This document shows positions 16,091 to 22,845 of a stretch of DNA of 22,845 bases, piece after piece. Position numbers and translations under genes: made by a program. The notes under the pieces were generated by a model. That model was not told the origin of the DNA. It saw nothing but the letters and a program-made list of their open reading frames with translations, and did not search any database. Every line of letters starts with the position of its first letter. Within the stretch, counting starts at the first letter, position 1. The stretch is taken from assembly GCA_963819075.1 (NCBI GenBank), contig CAWFUP010000007.1:1-22845 (forward strand). The letters are read 5' to 3'. Origin of the DNA: CAVQBJ01 sp963819075. GTDB taxonomy: Bacteria > Actinomycetota > Thermoleophilia > Solirubrobacterales > Solirubrobacteraceae.

Positions 16091-16555
16091 ATGGACGTCC
16101 TAGTACTGATCGACAAACTCGACGACCTGGTCCACAACGCGAGGGCGGTGCCCCTCACCGACCAGGTGCGCGTCGACAAGGAGGAGATCTACGACATCCT
16201 CGATCAGATGCGCGCGACGATCCCCGAGGAGATCAAGCAGGCGCGCTGGATCGTCAAGGAGCGTCAGGAGATGCTCGCAGAGGCCAAGCGCGAGGCCGAG
16301 CGGATCCTCAAGGAGGCGCGCGAGCGCCAGGAGCGCCTCGTCGGCGAGGAGGAGGTCACGAAGATGGCCGAGCGCGCCGCCGAGGAGATCATCGAGGACG
16401 CCCGCGCCCGCGAGCGCGAGATCCGCCTCGGCGCCGAGGACTACGCCGACGAGATCCTCAACACGCTCGAGGTCAACCTCTCGAAGTTCATCGCCGCCGT
16501 GCAGCGTGGTCGCGAGCGCCTGCAGGGCAAGGACGAGCCGGCCGAAGTCGGCTAG
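16091..16555 (+). CDS. SepIVA/DivIVA-like coiled-coil protein
   Basis: A 154-residue, highly charged, mostly helical cytoplasmic protein. The N-terminus (VLVLIDKLDDLVHNARAVPL, about 3-22) and the following IYDILDQMRATIPEEIKQA resemble the start of mycobacterial SepIVA, a DivIVA-family septation/elongation factor. The middle (about 50-120) is a heptad-like coiled coil rich in Glu, Arg and Ala. The C-terminus, ADEILNTLEVNLSKFIAAVQRGRERL, also matches the SepIVA end. It is clearly shorter than SepIVA (about 245) because the coil is shorter. It is 16 nt after coaD and probably co-transcribed. It could equally be annotated as ATP synthase b-subunit-like by composition alone; the ends argue against that. 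Confidence 0.7.
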   Translation: MDVLVLIDKLDDLVHNARAVPLTDQVRVDKEEIYDILDQMRATIPEEIKQARWIVKERQEMLAEAKREAERILKEARERQERLVGEEEVTKMAERAAEEIIEDARAREREIRLGAEDYADEILNTLEVNLSKFIAAVQRGRERLQGKDEPAEVG

Positions 16556-16578
16556 TCGCAGCGCCCCGGGCGTGCGCC

Positions 16579-16624
16579 GTAGGGTTGCGTAGGGTTGCTG
16601 CGTCAACCATCTGGTTGCTAGCTT
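16579..16624 (+). promoter_or_regulatory. Phased GGTTG/CAACC array with a candidate -10 box
   Basis: GTAGGGTTGC occurs twice in perfect tandem (16579-16598). GGTTG cores lie at 16583, 16593 and 16613, with an inverted CAACC at 16604: four elements at steps of 10, 11 and 9 bp, so on one helix face. TAGCTT (16619-16624) fits TAnnnT and is 10 nt before ATG 16635, with a weak TTGCTG at 16595 as possible -35. It looks like an operator/promoter for the two secreted-protein genes; the regulator is unknown. Confidence 0.45.
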
Positions 16625-16634
16625 CCTGACACGC

Positions 16635-18413
16635 ATGATGCGACTTGAGGGCTTTGCCAACCGGATGGCAGCATTGGCCCGCGGATCGGCTCTCGCCGAA
16701 CGCGGCGTGTACTTGGCGGCGCTGACGCTGGCGATCTTCGCCGCGGCGCCGGCGGTCGCGCAGGCGAGCACGAGCTGGCAGTCCGGCCCGCTGGTCGAGT
16801 CCCAGGACGCCAACTGCAACACGGGCAACACCGAGTACGAGGCGGGTACGTGGCTGAGCTACTACGCCGACCCGTCGAACCCGCCGCAGGTCGGCCAGGT
16901 CTACTACGTGGCCATCGACATGCGCATGATCGGCAACCCGTGCGCCGGTGCGTACGCGGACGTCAACCTCGTGCTGCCCCCGGGCACCACCCCGGCCATC
17001 TCCTCGACCTATCAGGTGCGCTGCTACGAGCAGTGGCCGGGCCAGACGTCGTTCAAGCGCGACACGAGTAGCGATTGCCCGCAGTCGCTGCCGTTCGTGG
17101 CCCTGCCCGACGGGCAGGACGGGTACTCGGTCGACCCGATCGCCAGCCCGGCCTTCTGGCCGTTGGCCTTCGTGTGGACCCTCAGCCAGCCGGCGACGAG
17201 CATCGAGCTGCAGGTCCCGGTCGCCTCGTCGACGCCGCTCAACGGCTCCTCCAAGCTCCAGGGCTATGTGCAGCTCGCCGACGGGCAATCCAACCCGACG
17301 CTGCAGCCGACGCTGGCGATGATCGTCAACCCCTCGGGCGCACAGAACGTGAGCGGCGCCAACGAACAGATAGGGGTCCTCTATCCGAGCCCGTCGATCA
17401 CGAGCAACGTCCAGCAGCCGAACACGTCCACGACCGTCGGTGTCGCCGGCTACGTGGAGAACAACTCCAATCCGGGGCACGTCGTCGCGCAGGTGGCCTA
17501 CGCGGACTTGGCCGGAGATTGCAACGCGCCGGGAACGATCGTCTACGCAACCCCCTCGGTCACGCTGCAGGACCCCCAGACGCAGGCCACCGGGACGATC
17601 ACGGGCCTGTACGCCGACGTCTCGTACTGCTGGCGCCTCGTCGCCACGGTGACCAGCGGGGCCCAGACGGGTACCTACGACGGCAACTGGGAGTACTTCA
17701 AGACGGCGGGCACCTACCACGCCTACGCTGGCGAGCCCGGCGCGGCGAGCGCCCCCGCCAACCCCCAGTGCTCGACGAGTGGCGGCAACTGCCAGACGAG
17801 CAACTGCGGCACGGGCGCGACGTGTTCGAGCGGGGCGACGCTCAGCGGGCAGACAGCGACGCTCACGGCGACGCTCGGCGGCACCGGCTCGGGCAGCGTC
17901 CGCTCGGCCTCGAACATCGTCTGCCCGTCGACGTGCTCGCATACCTACAGCGCCGGGGCGACGGTCACGCTGACCGCGGCCGCCGCCTCGGGATCGACGT
18001 TCACCGGCTGGAGCGGCGGTGGGTGCTCCGGTGCCGGGTCGTGCACGGTCACGCTGACGGCTAACGACACCGTCACGGCGACCTTCGCGGCGCCGCCCCC
18101 GACCACGACCTCGACGTCCACGTCGAGCACCGCTACGACCGCCGCCGGCTCGTCGTCGGGCGCCGGCGCGGCGGGTTCGGGTGGCGTGGGCGCGAGTGGC
18201 CCGCTCGTGACGACGCCTGCCACGGTACGCACGACGACGACCTCGGCGGCACATGTCGTCGTCCTGACGCGCGCCGAGAAGCTCGCGGCGGCGAACAAGG
18301 TCTGCCGGAAGCTCAGAGCGCAACACAAGCGCTCCGCGTGCCTGGCCAAGGCCCGGAAGCGCTACGGGCCGCCGAAGCCGAAGGCCACCTCCAAGAGGCG
18401 CAAGAAGAGGTAA
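16635..18413 (+). CDS. Secreted multidomain surface protein with InlB-type repeat and basic C-terminus
   Basis: A 592-residue exported protein of unknown function. A signal peptide (hydrophobic about 25-40, cleavage probably after AQA at 44) leads to a Cys-containing N-terminal domain (about 46-240) beginning SWQSGP and shared with the next gene. A fibronectin-III-like domain follows (about 252-352, with GTITGLYADVSYCWRLVATV). Then come a Cys-rich strip and one divergent InlB B-type repeat (about 415-482, GATVTLTAAAASGSTFTGWSG). A Ser/Thr/Gly stalk leads to a basic tail (about 543-592) with the pattern AEKLAAANKVC-x(9)-SACLAKARKRYG. No sortase motif or C-terminal membrane helix; the basic tail may bind the envelope. 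ATG 16635 or 16638 could be used; neither has a Shine-Dalgarno. Confidence 0.75.
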   Translation: MMRLEGFANRMAALARGSALAERGVYLAALTLAIFAAAPAVAQASTSWQSGPLVESQDANCNTGNTEYEAGTWLSYYADPSNPPQVGQVYYVAIDMRMIGNPCAGAYADVNLVLPPGTTPAISSTYQVRCYEQWPGQTSFKRDTSSDCPQSLPFVALPDGQDGYSVDPIASPAFWPLAFVWTLSQPATSIELQVPVASSTPLNGSSKLQGYVQLADGQSNPTLQPTLAMIVNPSGAQNVSGANEQIGVLYPSPSITSNVQQPNTSTTVGVAGYVENNSNPGHVVAQVAYADLAGDCNAPGTIVYATPSVTLQDPQTQATGTITGLYADVSYCWRLVATVTSGAQTGTYDGNWEYFKTAGTYHAYAGEPGAASAPANPQCSTSGGNCQTSNCGTGATCSSGATLSGQTATLTATLGGTGSGSVRSASNIVCPSTCSHTYSAGATVTLTAAAASGSTFTGWSGGGCSGAGSCTVTLTANDTVTATFAAPPPTTTSTSTSSTATTAAGSSSGAGAAGSGGVGASGPLVTTPATVRTTTTSAAHVVVLTRAEKLAAANKVCRKLRAQHKRSACLAKARKRYGPPKPKATSKRRKKR

Positions 18414-18419
18414 GTCGAG

Positions 18420-20219
18420 ATGCTGCTGCGCCGAGCCGACCCGAGGTCCTGGTTGTTGTCGATGCTGCTCGTCGTGTGCGTCTGGTGCTTGTTCGCGAGC
18501 TCGGCGCACGCTGCGGCGAGCTGGCAGACCGGGACGACGCAGGAATCGACGATCACCGACTGCATCACCTCCAGCTCGAGCCCCGGCTCGGCGGCAACGG
18601 CGTACGTGTACGAGGACTACAGCAACCCGCCGCCGGCCGGGCAGACCTACTACCTCGCGGTGACGGTGTTCGGGATTGGCGACGCGTGCAGCGGCCAGGC
18701 GGCCGACATCGACCTGACTCTTCCGCAGGACACGAGCCTCAACATCTCCTCGGCCACACCCGTGACCTGCTTCCCGCTCGTCTCGTCCGGCAACACGGTC
18801 GTCGACGGGCCGTCCGACACAAGCGGCGCGTGTCCCCAAGACCCGACCTCGCTCGGCGGCGGCAAGTACAGCTTCGACATGGCGGCCAACGCCGGCTTCG
18901 ACAAGACGTCCTTCTACCCGTTCTGGGGGATACCGCGGGGCGCCGGCGTCGAGTTGCACATCCCGGTCGTCTCCTCTGCGGCATTCACGGGCACCGCGGC
19001 CGCCCAGGTGACCATGCTCGACGGGAACAGCAACCCAACCCTCACGCCGTCCGTCTCAGTGATCGTCGGCGCCGCGGGCACGAGCCCCACGCCGGGCACG
19101 GCCTTTGCCGTCAACAGTCCGGTGGCGAGCGGCATCACCAACACCTCGGCGACGCTTGCGGCGCAGTTCGTCCTCGACTACAGCTTCACGCCCGGGCAGG
19201 CCACGTTCGCGTGGGGGACATCGGCGAGCTCGACGCCGCAGTCGCTGGGCTTCACCCTTGACTTCGTCGCCGTGCCGTACGCGATCGAGTACGCCGCCGC
19301 CGTCTCGGGCCTGCAGCCCGGCTGCACCTATCACTGGAACGCCAACCTCCTCAGCAACTCCGCGTCCTCGCTCGCCACGAGCGGCGACCAGACGTTCACC
19401 ACCACCGGCAGCGGCGGCAACTGCAGCGCGTCGGGGATCGGTGGGAGCAGCGGCGGCAGCGGCTCGACGGAGATCTACAAGCGTCCGCCGCTCACGCCAA
19501 CGGCTCCAGTGCCGAACGGCCTGACGCCGCCGCCCCCGGAAACCACGACGACCACGACGACGACACACACGACGCGCACGACGATCACTGTGAGCTGCCT
19601 GCTCAAGATCTGCATCTGTCACACGTGCACCACGACGACCACGACTACCTCGAGCCCGTCGAGCAGCTCGCCGACCACGACCACTACCACCACGACGACC
19701 TCGACCACCGCGGCCTCGAACGGTTCCCCGGGCTCCGGCGGCTCCACGGGTGCGTCCGGCACCACCACGACGACGACCGCGCGGACGACGTCGAGCGGCT
19801 CGTCGGGAGTGCTTGGCTCGAGCACGGTTGTGGGCTCGGCGGCCGCCTTCAGCGCGTTCACCTGCCCGACCCCGCAGACCGGGAAGTCGATCGCCTGTGA
19901 CGTAACGGTCGCCAAGGGGGGGTCGAAGGTGAGTCTCGTCGCATGGGCCACCCAGCGACAGGCGGCCCATGCGAGTCATACGGGCAAGGCGACACGCCCG
20001 CCGATCAAGATCGGCGCCCTTACGATCGCCAGCGCGCCGGCCGGTCAGCAGCGCCTCAAGCTCACGCTCACCAAGCGCGGAGCGTCACTGCTCAGCGCCG
20101 AGCACACGCTCAGGGTCACGCTCGACATCGCCGTCAACGAGCCGGGCGCGACGATGTTCTCCACTGGCGCGGGCTCGGTCACGCTGCGCGCGCCGGTCGC
20201 CCACCGTCGCCGCGGGTAG
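18420..20219 (+). CDS. Secreted Thr-rich stalk protein, paralogue of the preceding gene
   Basis: A 599-residue exported protein of unknown function. The signal peptide (hydrophobic 11-27, cleavage near AHA at 31) precedes the same N-terminal domain as its neighbour: SWQTG, YSNPPPAGQTYYLAV, then acidic DIDLTLP. A fibronectin-III-like domain (about 233-325) has SGITNTSATLAAQF and GLQPGCTYHW. A mucin-like Thr/Ser-rich stalk (about 367-460) is interrupted by a short hydrophobic Cys cluster, SCLLKICICHTC. A C-terminal beta-type domain (about 475-595) has LKLTLTKRGASLL. It is 6 nt after the previous stop with GAGG (18407-18410) upstream, so certainly one operon. It lacks the InlB repeat and basic C-tail of its partner. 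The gene converges on the nuclease-like gene with a 9-nt gap. Confidence 0.75.
   Translation: MLLRRADPRSWLLSMLLVVCVWCLFASSAHAAASWQTGTTQESTITDCITSSSSPGSAATAYVYEDYSNPPPAGQTYYLAVTVFGIGDACSGQAADIDLTLPQDTSLNISSATPVTCFPLVSSGNTVVDGPSDTSGACPQDPTSLGGGKYSFDMAANAGFDKTSFYPFWGIPRGAGVELHIPVVSSAAFTGTAAAQVTMLDGNSNPTLTPSVSVIVGAAGTSPTPGTAFAVNSPVASGITNTSATLAAQFVLDYSFTPGQATFAWGTSASSTPQSLGFTLDFVAVPYAIEYAAAVSGLQPGCTYHWNANLLSNSASSLATSGDQTFTTTGSGGNCSASGIGGSSGGSGSTEIYKRPPLTPTAPVPNGLTPPPPETTTTTTTTHTTRTTITVSCLLKICICHTCTTTTTTTSSPSSSSPTTTTTTTTTSTTAASNGSPGSGGSTGASGTTTTTTARTTSSGSSGVLGSSTVVGSAAAFSAFTCPTPQTGKSIACDVTVAKGGSKVSLVAWATQRQAAHASHTGKATRPPIKIGALTIASAPAGQQRLKLTLTKRGASLLSAEHTLRVTLDIAVNEPGATMFSTGAGSVTLRAPVAHRRRG
19939..19974. 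repeat. Perfect 11-bp inverted repeat inside the Thr-rich protein gene
   Basis: Arms TCGCATGGGCC (19939-19949) and GGCCCATGCGA (19964-19974) enclose 14 nt. It falls in the C-terminal beta domain (roughly VAWATQRQAAHAS). Could be an mRNA hairpin or chance. Confidence 0.6.
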
Positions 20220-20228
20220 CGGTCAGGC

Positions 20229-21512
20229 TCAGTCGCCGCCGGCAGCCAGCAGAGCGTGCAGCTGCCCGAGATGGCCGCGCACGCTCGCGGCCATCGACTC
20301 GAGGATCGAGCGGGCCTCATCGATGCCGGTGGCGGCGTTCGTCAGCTGGGACTTGATGCGGCGCACGTCCTCCATCGCCCCGACGGCACGGTCGATCTCG
20401 GCGCTCAGGGCATCGGCGTCGACCTCGTCCGCCTCGCCGCGGGACATCAGCACGCGGGCACGGGCGAGCGCGTAGGCCACCTCGAGGGGCAGGCGCGAGC
20501 CTTCCTCGGGGTCGTAGACGACGAACATCTTGTCGCCGTTGAACTCGCGCAGCGGGAGCGTCCGCGCCGGGAGCTTGTCCTCGGCGGCGACGACGAGTAC
20601 GGCGAAGTCCGCGTTGCGGGCGCCGAGCGCCTCCGATAGCTCGGCGAGCGCGGCGTTCTTCGACAGCTTGCCGCTCTTGGCCTCGAAGACGATCCGTCCG
20701 CGCGCGGGGCCCGCGCAGGCGTCGATCGCCACGACGATGTCGCCCTTGCGCCCGCCCACGCCGCGCTGGTCGCCGACGGCGTCGCAGTCGTCACCCTGGC
20801 CGACGGCGATCGCGTCGATCGCCTCAAACACCGCCTCCTCGTAGGTGCGGCCCTTGGCGGTGCCCTTCTCGGCCACCGCGGCCACCTCGTCGAGCTTCTC
20901 GCGCTCGGCGTGCAGTCGCGCCACCTCGGCCTGAAGCACGCCGAGGCGCTCGGTCATCTCGCGCAGCTGGAGCTCCTGGCGCTGCGCGGCGTCGGCCATC
21001 ATCGCCCGTGACATCTGTTTGAAGTCGGCCAGCGGGTTGCTCGCGTCGGCCGAGGAGAACTGGCGGACGAGGTCCTCGCGCGAGCGTGTCATCGCCTCGT
21101 CGAGCACCGCCTTGACCCGATGCTGCACCGCGGTGGCGCTCTCATCGGAGAAGTGGCGCGCGAGCGCACGGGTCAGGTGGCCGTTCTCAGGGCCGAAGGC
21201 CTCGTCGACCTTTGCGTCGAGGCGCTCCGCGACGGCGCGGGCGCGTTCGACGAAGCGGGCGTCGAGCTCGCGCGCGGCGCGCTCGAACTCGGTCTTGACG
21301 AACTCGGCGTTCGCACCCGTCTGCTCGCGATCGAGCACGCGGGCGCCGATCTCCAGGGCGTCGGACACGAACCGCGCCGGATCCTCACCGGCGTCCTCCC
21401 GCCCCTGCGCGAGGCGCACCACCGTCTCGTCGGTGACGACGAGGCCGTCGACGTACAGCCGCCCGTGGCGCGTGTGAACATGGGCAAGGGGCAGAGGGGT
21501 GGCAGCTTCCAT
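20229..21512 (-). CDS. Coiled-coil protein with PD-(D/E)XK nuclease-like domain
   Basis: A 427-residue cytoplasmic protein. An N-terminal region (1-60) precedes a long helical, charged segment (about 65-215) that looks coiled-coil. A compact domain (about 218-335) carries the order expected of a PD-(D/E)XK nuclease: E225/E226 in GRTYEEAVFEAI, D258 in GRKGDIVVAID, and E277-x-K279 in RIVFEAKSGK, then ADFAVLVVAAEDKLP. A helical tail (about 360-425) ends it. This layout recalls RmuC and DUF2130 proteins, but I cannot place it in either. No partner methylase or helicase is adjacent. ATG 21512 is 8 nt after TAGCAT on the minus strand, suggesting a leaderless transcript. Convergent with the secreted-protein operon. 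Confidence 0.7.
   Translation of the reverse strand: MEAATPLPLAHVHTRHGRLYVDGLVVTDETVVRLAQGREDAGEDPARFVSDALEIGARVLDREQTGANAEFVKTEFERAARELDARFVERARAVAERLDAKVDEAFGPENGHLTRALARHFSDESATAVQHRVKAVLDEAMTRSREDLVRQFSSADASNPLADFKQMSRAMMADAAQRQELQLREMTERLGVLQAEVARLHAEREKLDEVAAVAEKGTAKGRTYEEAVFEAIDAIAVGQGDDCDAVGDQRGVGGRKGDIVVAIDACAGPARGRIVFEAKSGKLSKNAALAELSEALGARNADFAVLVVAAEDKLPARTLPLREFNGDKMFVVYDPEEGSRLPLEVAYALARARVLMSRGEADEVDADALSAEIDRAVGAMEDVRRIKSQLTNAATGIDEARSILESMAASVRGHLGQLHALLAAGGD
20270..20295 (+). terminator. Hairpin downstream of the secreted-protein operon, inside the convergent gene
   Basis: Arms GATGGCCGCG (20270-20279) and CGCGGCCATC (20286-20295) with a 6-nt loop, 50 nt after the stop at 20219 and within the 3' end of the nuclease-like gene. 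It could stop rightward transcription; there is no T-run. Confidence 0.3.
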
Positions 21513-21520
21513 CGACGTCG

Positions 21521-21526
21521 ATGCTA
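21521..21526 (-). promoter_or_regulatory. Probable -10 box of the nuclease-like gene
   Basis: TAGCAT on the minus strand, 8 nt before ATG 21512. Same spacing as at rpmB and the acyl-CoA synthetase; implies a leaderless message. Confidence 0.4.
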
Positions 21527-21585
21527 CGGGCCGGGGGGGACGGACCCGATCGTCCAGACCGGCCGGGGCGGCGCGGACGATTGGA

Positions 21586-21591
21586 TAGGGT
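21586..21591 (+). promoter_or_regulatory. Possible -10 box of the acyl-CoA synthetase gene
   Basis: TAGGGT, 8 nt before GTG 21600. It lies in the 87-bp divergent gap 21513-21599. The spacing supports GTG 21600 over ATG 21606 as start. Confidence 0.35.
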
Positions 21592-21599
21592 CAGGGGTC

Positions 21600-22845
21600 G
21601 TGCAAATGCAACAAACGGTCAACACGCTGCGCACTGTGACGACGCTCGGGGGGACGGGCATCGTCGACGTCGAGCAACTCCTCCACCCCGATCGCCTGGC
21701 CCGCACGGCGCTCGCGTTGCGCCGCTTCGGCCCGACGCCGGCTGCCGGCTACACCGCGTCGGCGATCCGCTATCCCGGCCGCGCCGCGGTCATCGACGAG
21801 CTCGGCATGCTCACGTTCCGTCAGGTACACAGGCGCACGAACGCGCTCGCCCACGCGCTCTCGGATGCCGGCGTGTGCGAGGGCGATCGCATCGCGATCA
21901 TGTGCCGAAACCACCGCTATTTCGTCGAGGCCACCGTCGCCGCTTCGAAGCTCGGGGCCGACGCCCTCTACCTCAACACCGCCTTCGCGGGGCCGCAGAT
22001 CGCCGATGTGCTCAAGCGTGAGAAGCCGATCGCACTCATCTACGACGAGGAGTTCACCGACCTCGTGCGCGAGGGCGGGCGGCGGCGCAAGCGCTTTATC
22101 GCCTGGCCCGAGACCCCGGGTGGAACCGGCGGCGACCGGCTCCTGGAGGATCTCATCGGCGCTGGAGACGCGTCGGACGTCGTGGCGCCCGAGAGGCGCG
22201 GGCGGGTCGTCATCCTGACGTCGGGAACGACGGGCTCGCCAAAGGGCGCGTCGCGGCGCCAGCCCGATTCCCTCGCGCCGGCAGCGGCGTTGTTCTCGAA
22301 GATCCCGCTGCGCGCGCGCGAGCCGACGATGGTCGCCGCACCCATGTTCCATTCGTGGGGCTTTGCCCATTTCACGCTCGGACTGGCGCTCTCCTCGACG
22401 CTCGTGCTGCGCCGCCGCTTCGACCCCGAGGACACGCTCGCCGCCACCGCCGACCACCGCTGCACGGCGCTCGCCGTCGTCCCGGTGATGCTCCAGCGCA
22501 TCCTCGAGCTGCCGGAGGAGGTCATCGAGCGCTACGACCTGAGCGCGCTGCGCGCCATCGCGGCGAGCGGGTCGACGCTGCCCGGCGAGCTCGCGCTGCG
22601 GGTGATGGACACGTTCGGGGACGTGCTCTACAACCTGTACGGGTCGACCGAGGTCGCCTGGGCCTCGATCGCCACCCCGAAGGAGCTGCGCGACGCGCCC
22701 GGGACGGCCGGCCGCCCGCCGATGGGCACGATCATCAAGCTCTTCGACGAGCGCGGCAAGGAGGTGCCGCGCGGGAACCCGGGGCGCATCTTCGTGGCCA
22801 ACGACATGCTCTTCGAGGGCTATACCGGCGGCGGGGGCAAGCAGA
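21600..22845 (+). CDS. AMP-binding acyl-CoA synthetase (FadD-like), 3' end outside window
   Basis: About 415 N-terminal residues of an adenylate-forming enzyme that would activate a fatty acid to acyl-AMP and then acyl-CoA. After a ~50-residue lead, the AMP-binding domain shows GMLTFRQVHRRTNALAHAL and DRIAIMCRNHRYFVEA. The phosphate-binding loop is LTSGTTGSPKGA. Further on are MFHSWGFAHFTLGLAL and the adenine-pocket motif LYNLYGSTEVAWASIA, then AGRPPMGTIIKLFDERG. The C-terminal lid domain with the catalytic lysine lies beyond the edge. GTG 21600 is taken as start from the -10 spacing; ATG 21606 is two codons later. The frame is open to the last base. Acyl chain specificity cannot be judged. 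Confidence 0.9.
   Translation, partial: MQMQQTVNTLRTVTTLGGTGIVDVEQLLHPDRLARTALALRRFGPTPAAGYTASAIRYPGRAAVIDELGMLTFRQVHRRTNALAHALSDAGVCEGDRIAIMCRNHRYFVEATVAASKLGADALYLNTAFAGPQIADVLKREKPIALIYDEEFTDLVREGGRRRKRFIAWPETPGGTGGDRLLEDLIGAGDASDVVAPERRGRVVILTSGTTGSPKGASRRQPDSLAPAAALFSKIPLRAREPTMVAAPMFHSWGFAHFTLGLALSSTLVLRRRFDPEDTLAATADHRCTALAVVPVMLQRILELPEEVIERYDLSALRAIAASGSTLPGELALRVMDTFGDVLYNLYGSTEVAWASIATPKELRDAPGTAGRPPMGTIIKLFDERGKEVPRGNPGRIFVANDMLFEGYTGGGGKQ

Noticed and set aside
16488..18959. Open frame of 823 codons on the minus strand
   Set aside because: Antisense to the secreted-protein operon, low-complexity Arg/Gly/Val composition, no recognisable motif.
19520..19800. Val-rich proteins encoded opposite the Thr-rich stalk
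   Set aside because: Val runs are the reverse-strand reading of acc/acg threonine codons.
20229..21512. Restriction-modification system
   Set aside because: Nuclease-like motif is present, but there is no methylase, specificity subunit or helicase nearby; the methyltransferase at 1608-2237 is of a small-molecule/glycan type and is 18 kb away.

Overview
The window is very GC-rich, gene-dense bacterial chromosome. The gene set points to Actinomycetota, and I infer the Thermoleophilia (Solirubrobacterales/Conexibacter-like). The reasons are the conserved run rpmB–fakA-like–recG–rsmD–coaD followed by a SepIVA-like coiled-coil gene, the actinobacterial ribD–ribE–ribBA–ribH cluster, and secreted proteins with fibronectin-III-like domains and a lysine/arginine-rich two-cysteine C-terminus, which I associate with that class. 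No rRNA, tRNA, CRISPR array, transposase or phage gene was seen.

Positions 1-7148 form a cell-surface glycan region made of two divergent units. Leftwards run a family 2 glycosyltransferase (2314-3447), a class I SAM methyltransferase (1608-2237) and a polysaccharide flippase cut by the window edge (1-1588). Rightwards run two large polytopic membrane glycosyltransferases of the GT-C type (3602-5125 and 5109-7148). Together they look like a module that makes, modifies and exports a lipid-linked glycan. A perfect 72-bp tandem repeat lies at the methyltransferase/flippase junction, and the flippase appears to carry a short compensated frameshift.

Positions 7099-10605 hold a complete, translationally overlapped riboflavin operon (ribD, ribE, ribBA, ribH). 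Positions 10685-16555 hold conserved housekeeping genes: ribosomal protein L28, a DAK2/FakA-like fatty acid kinase subunit, RecG, RsmD, CoaD and a SepIVA/DivIVA-like coiled-coil protein. A hairpin with a UNCG loop separates fakA-like from recG.

Positions 16556-20219 are the accessory part. A short intergenic region carries four GGTTG/CAACC elements at about 10-bp spacing, followed by two adjacent, related secreted proteins (592 and 599 aa) with Ser/Thr-rich stalks that I cannot assign to a described family. Convergent to them is a coiled-coil protein with a PD-(D/E)XK-type nuclease motif (20229-21512). Divergent from that is an acyl-CoA-synthetase-like gene that runs off the right edge (21600-22845).

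Several genes at transcription-unit starts (rpmB, the nuclease-like gene, the acyl-CoA synthetase) have a TAnnnT box exactly 8 nt before the start codon, which suggests leaderless transcripts. The strongest candidates for something undescribed are the tandem secreted pair with its phased upstream repeats, the coiled-coil nuclease, and the repeat that carries in-frame ribosome binding sites into the flippase gene.
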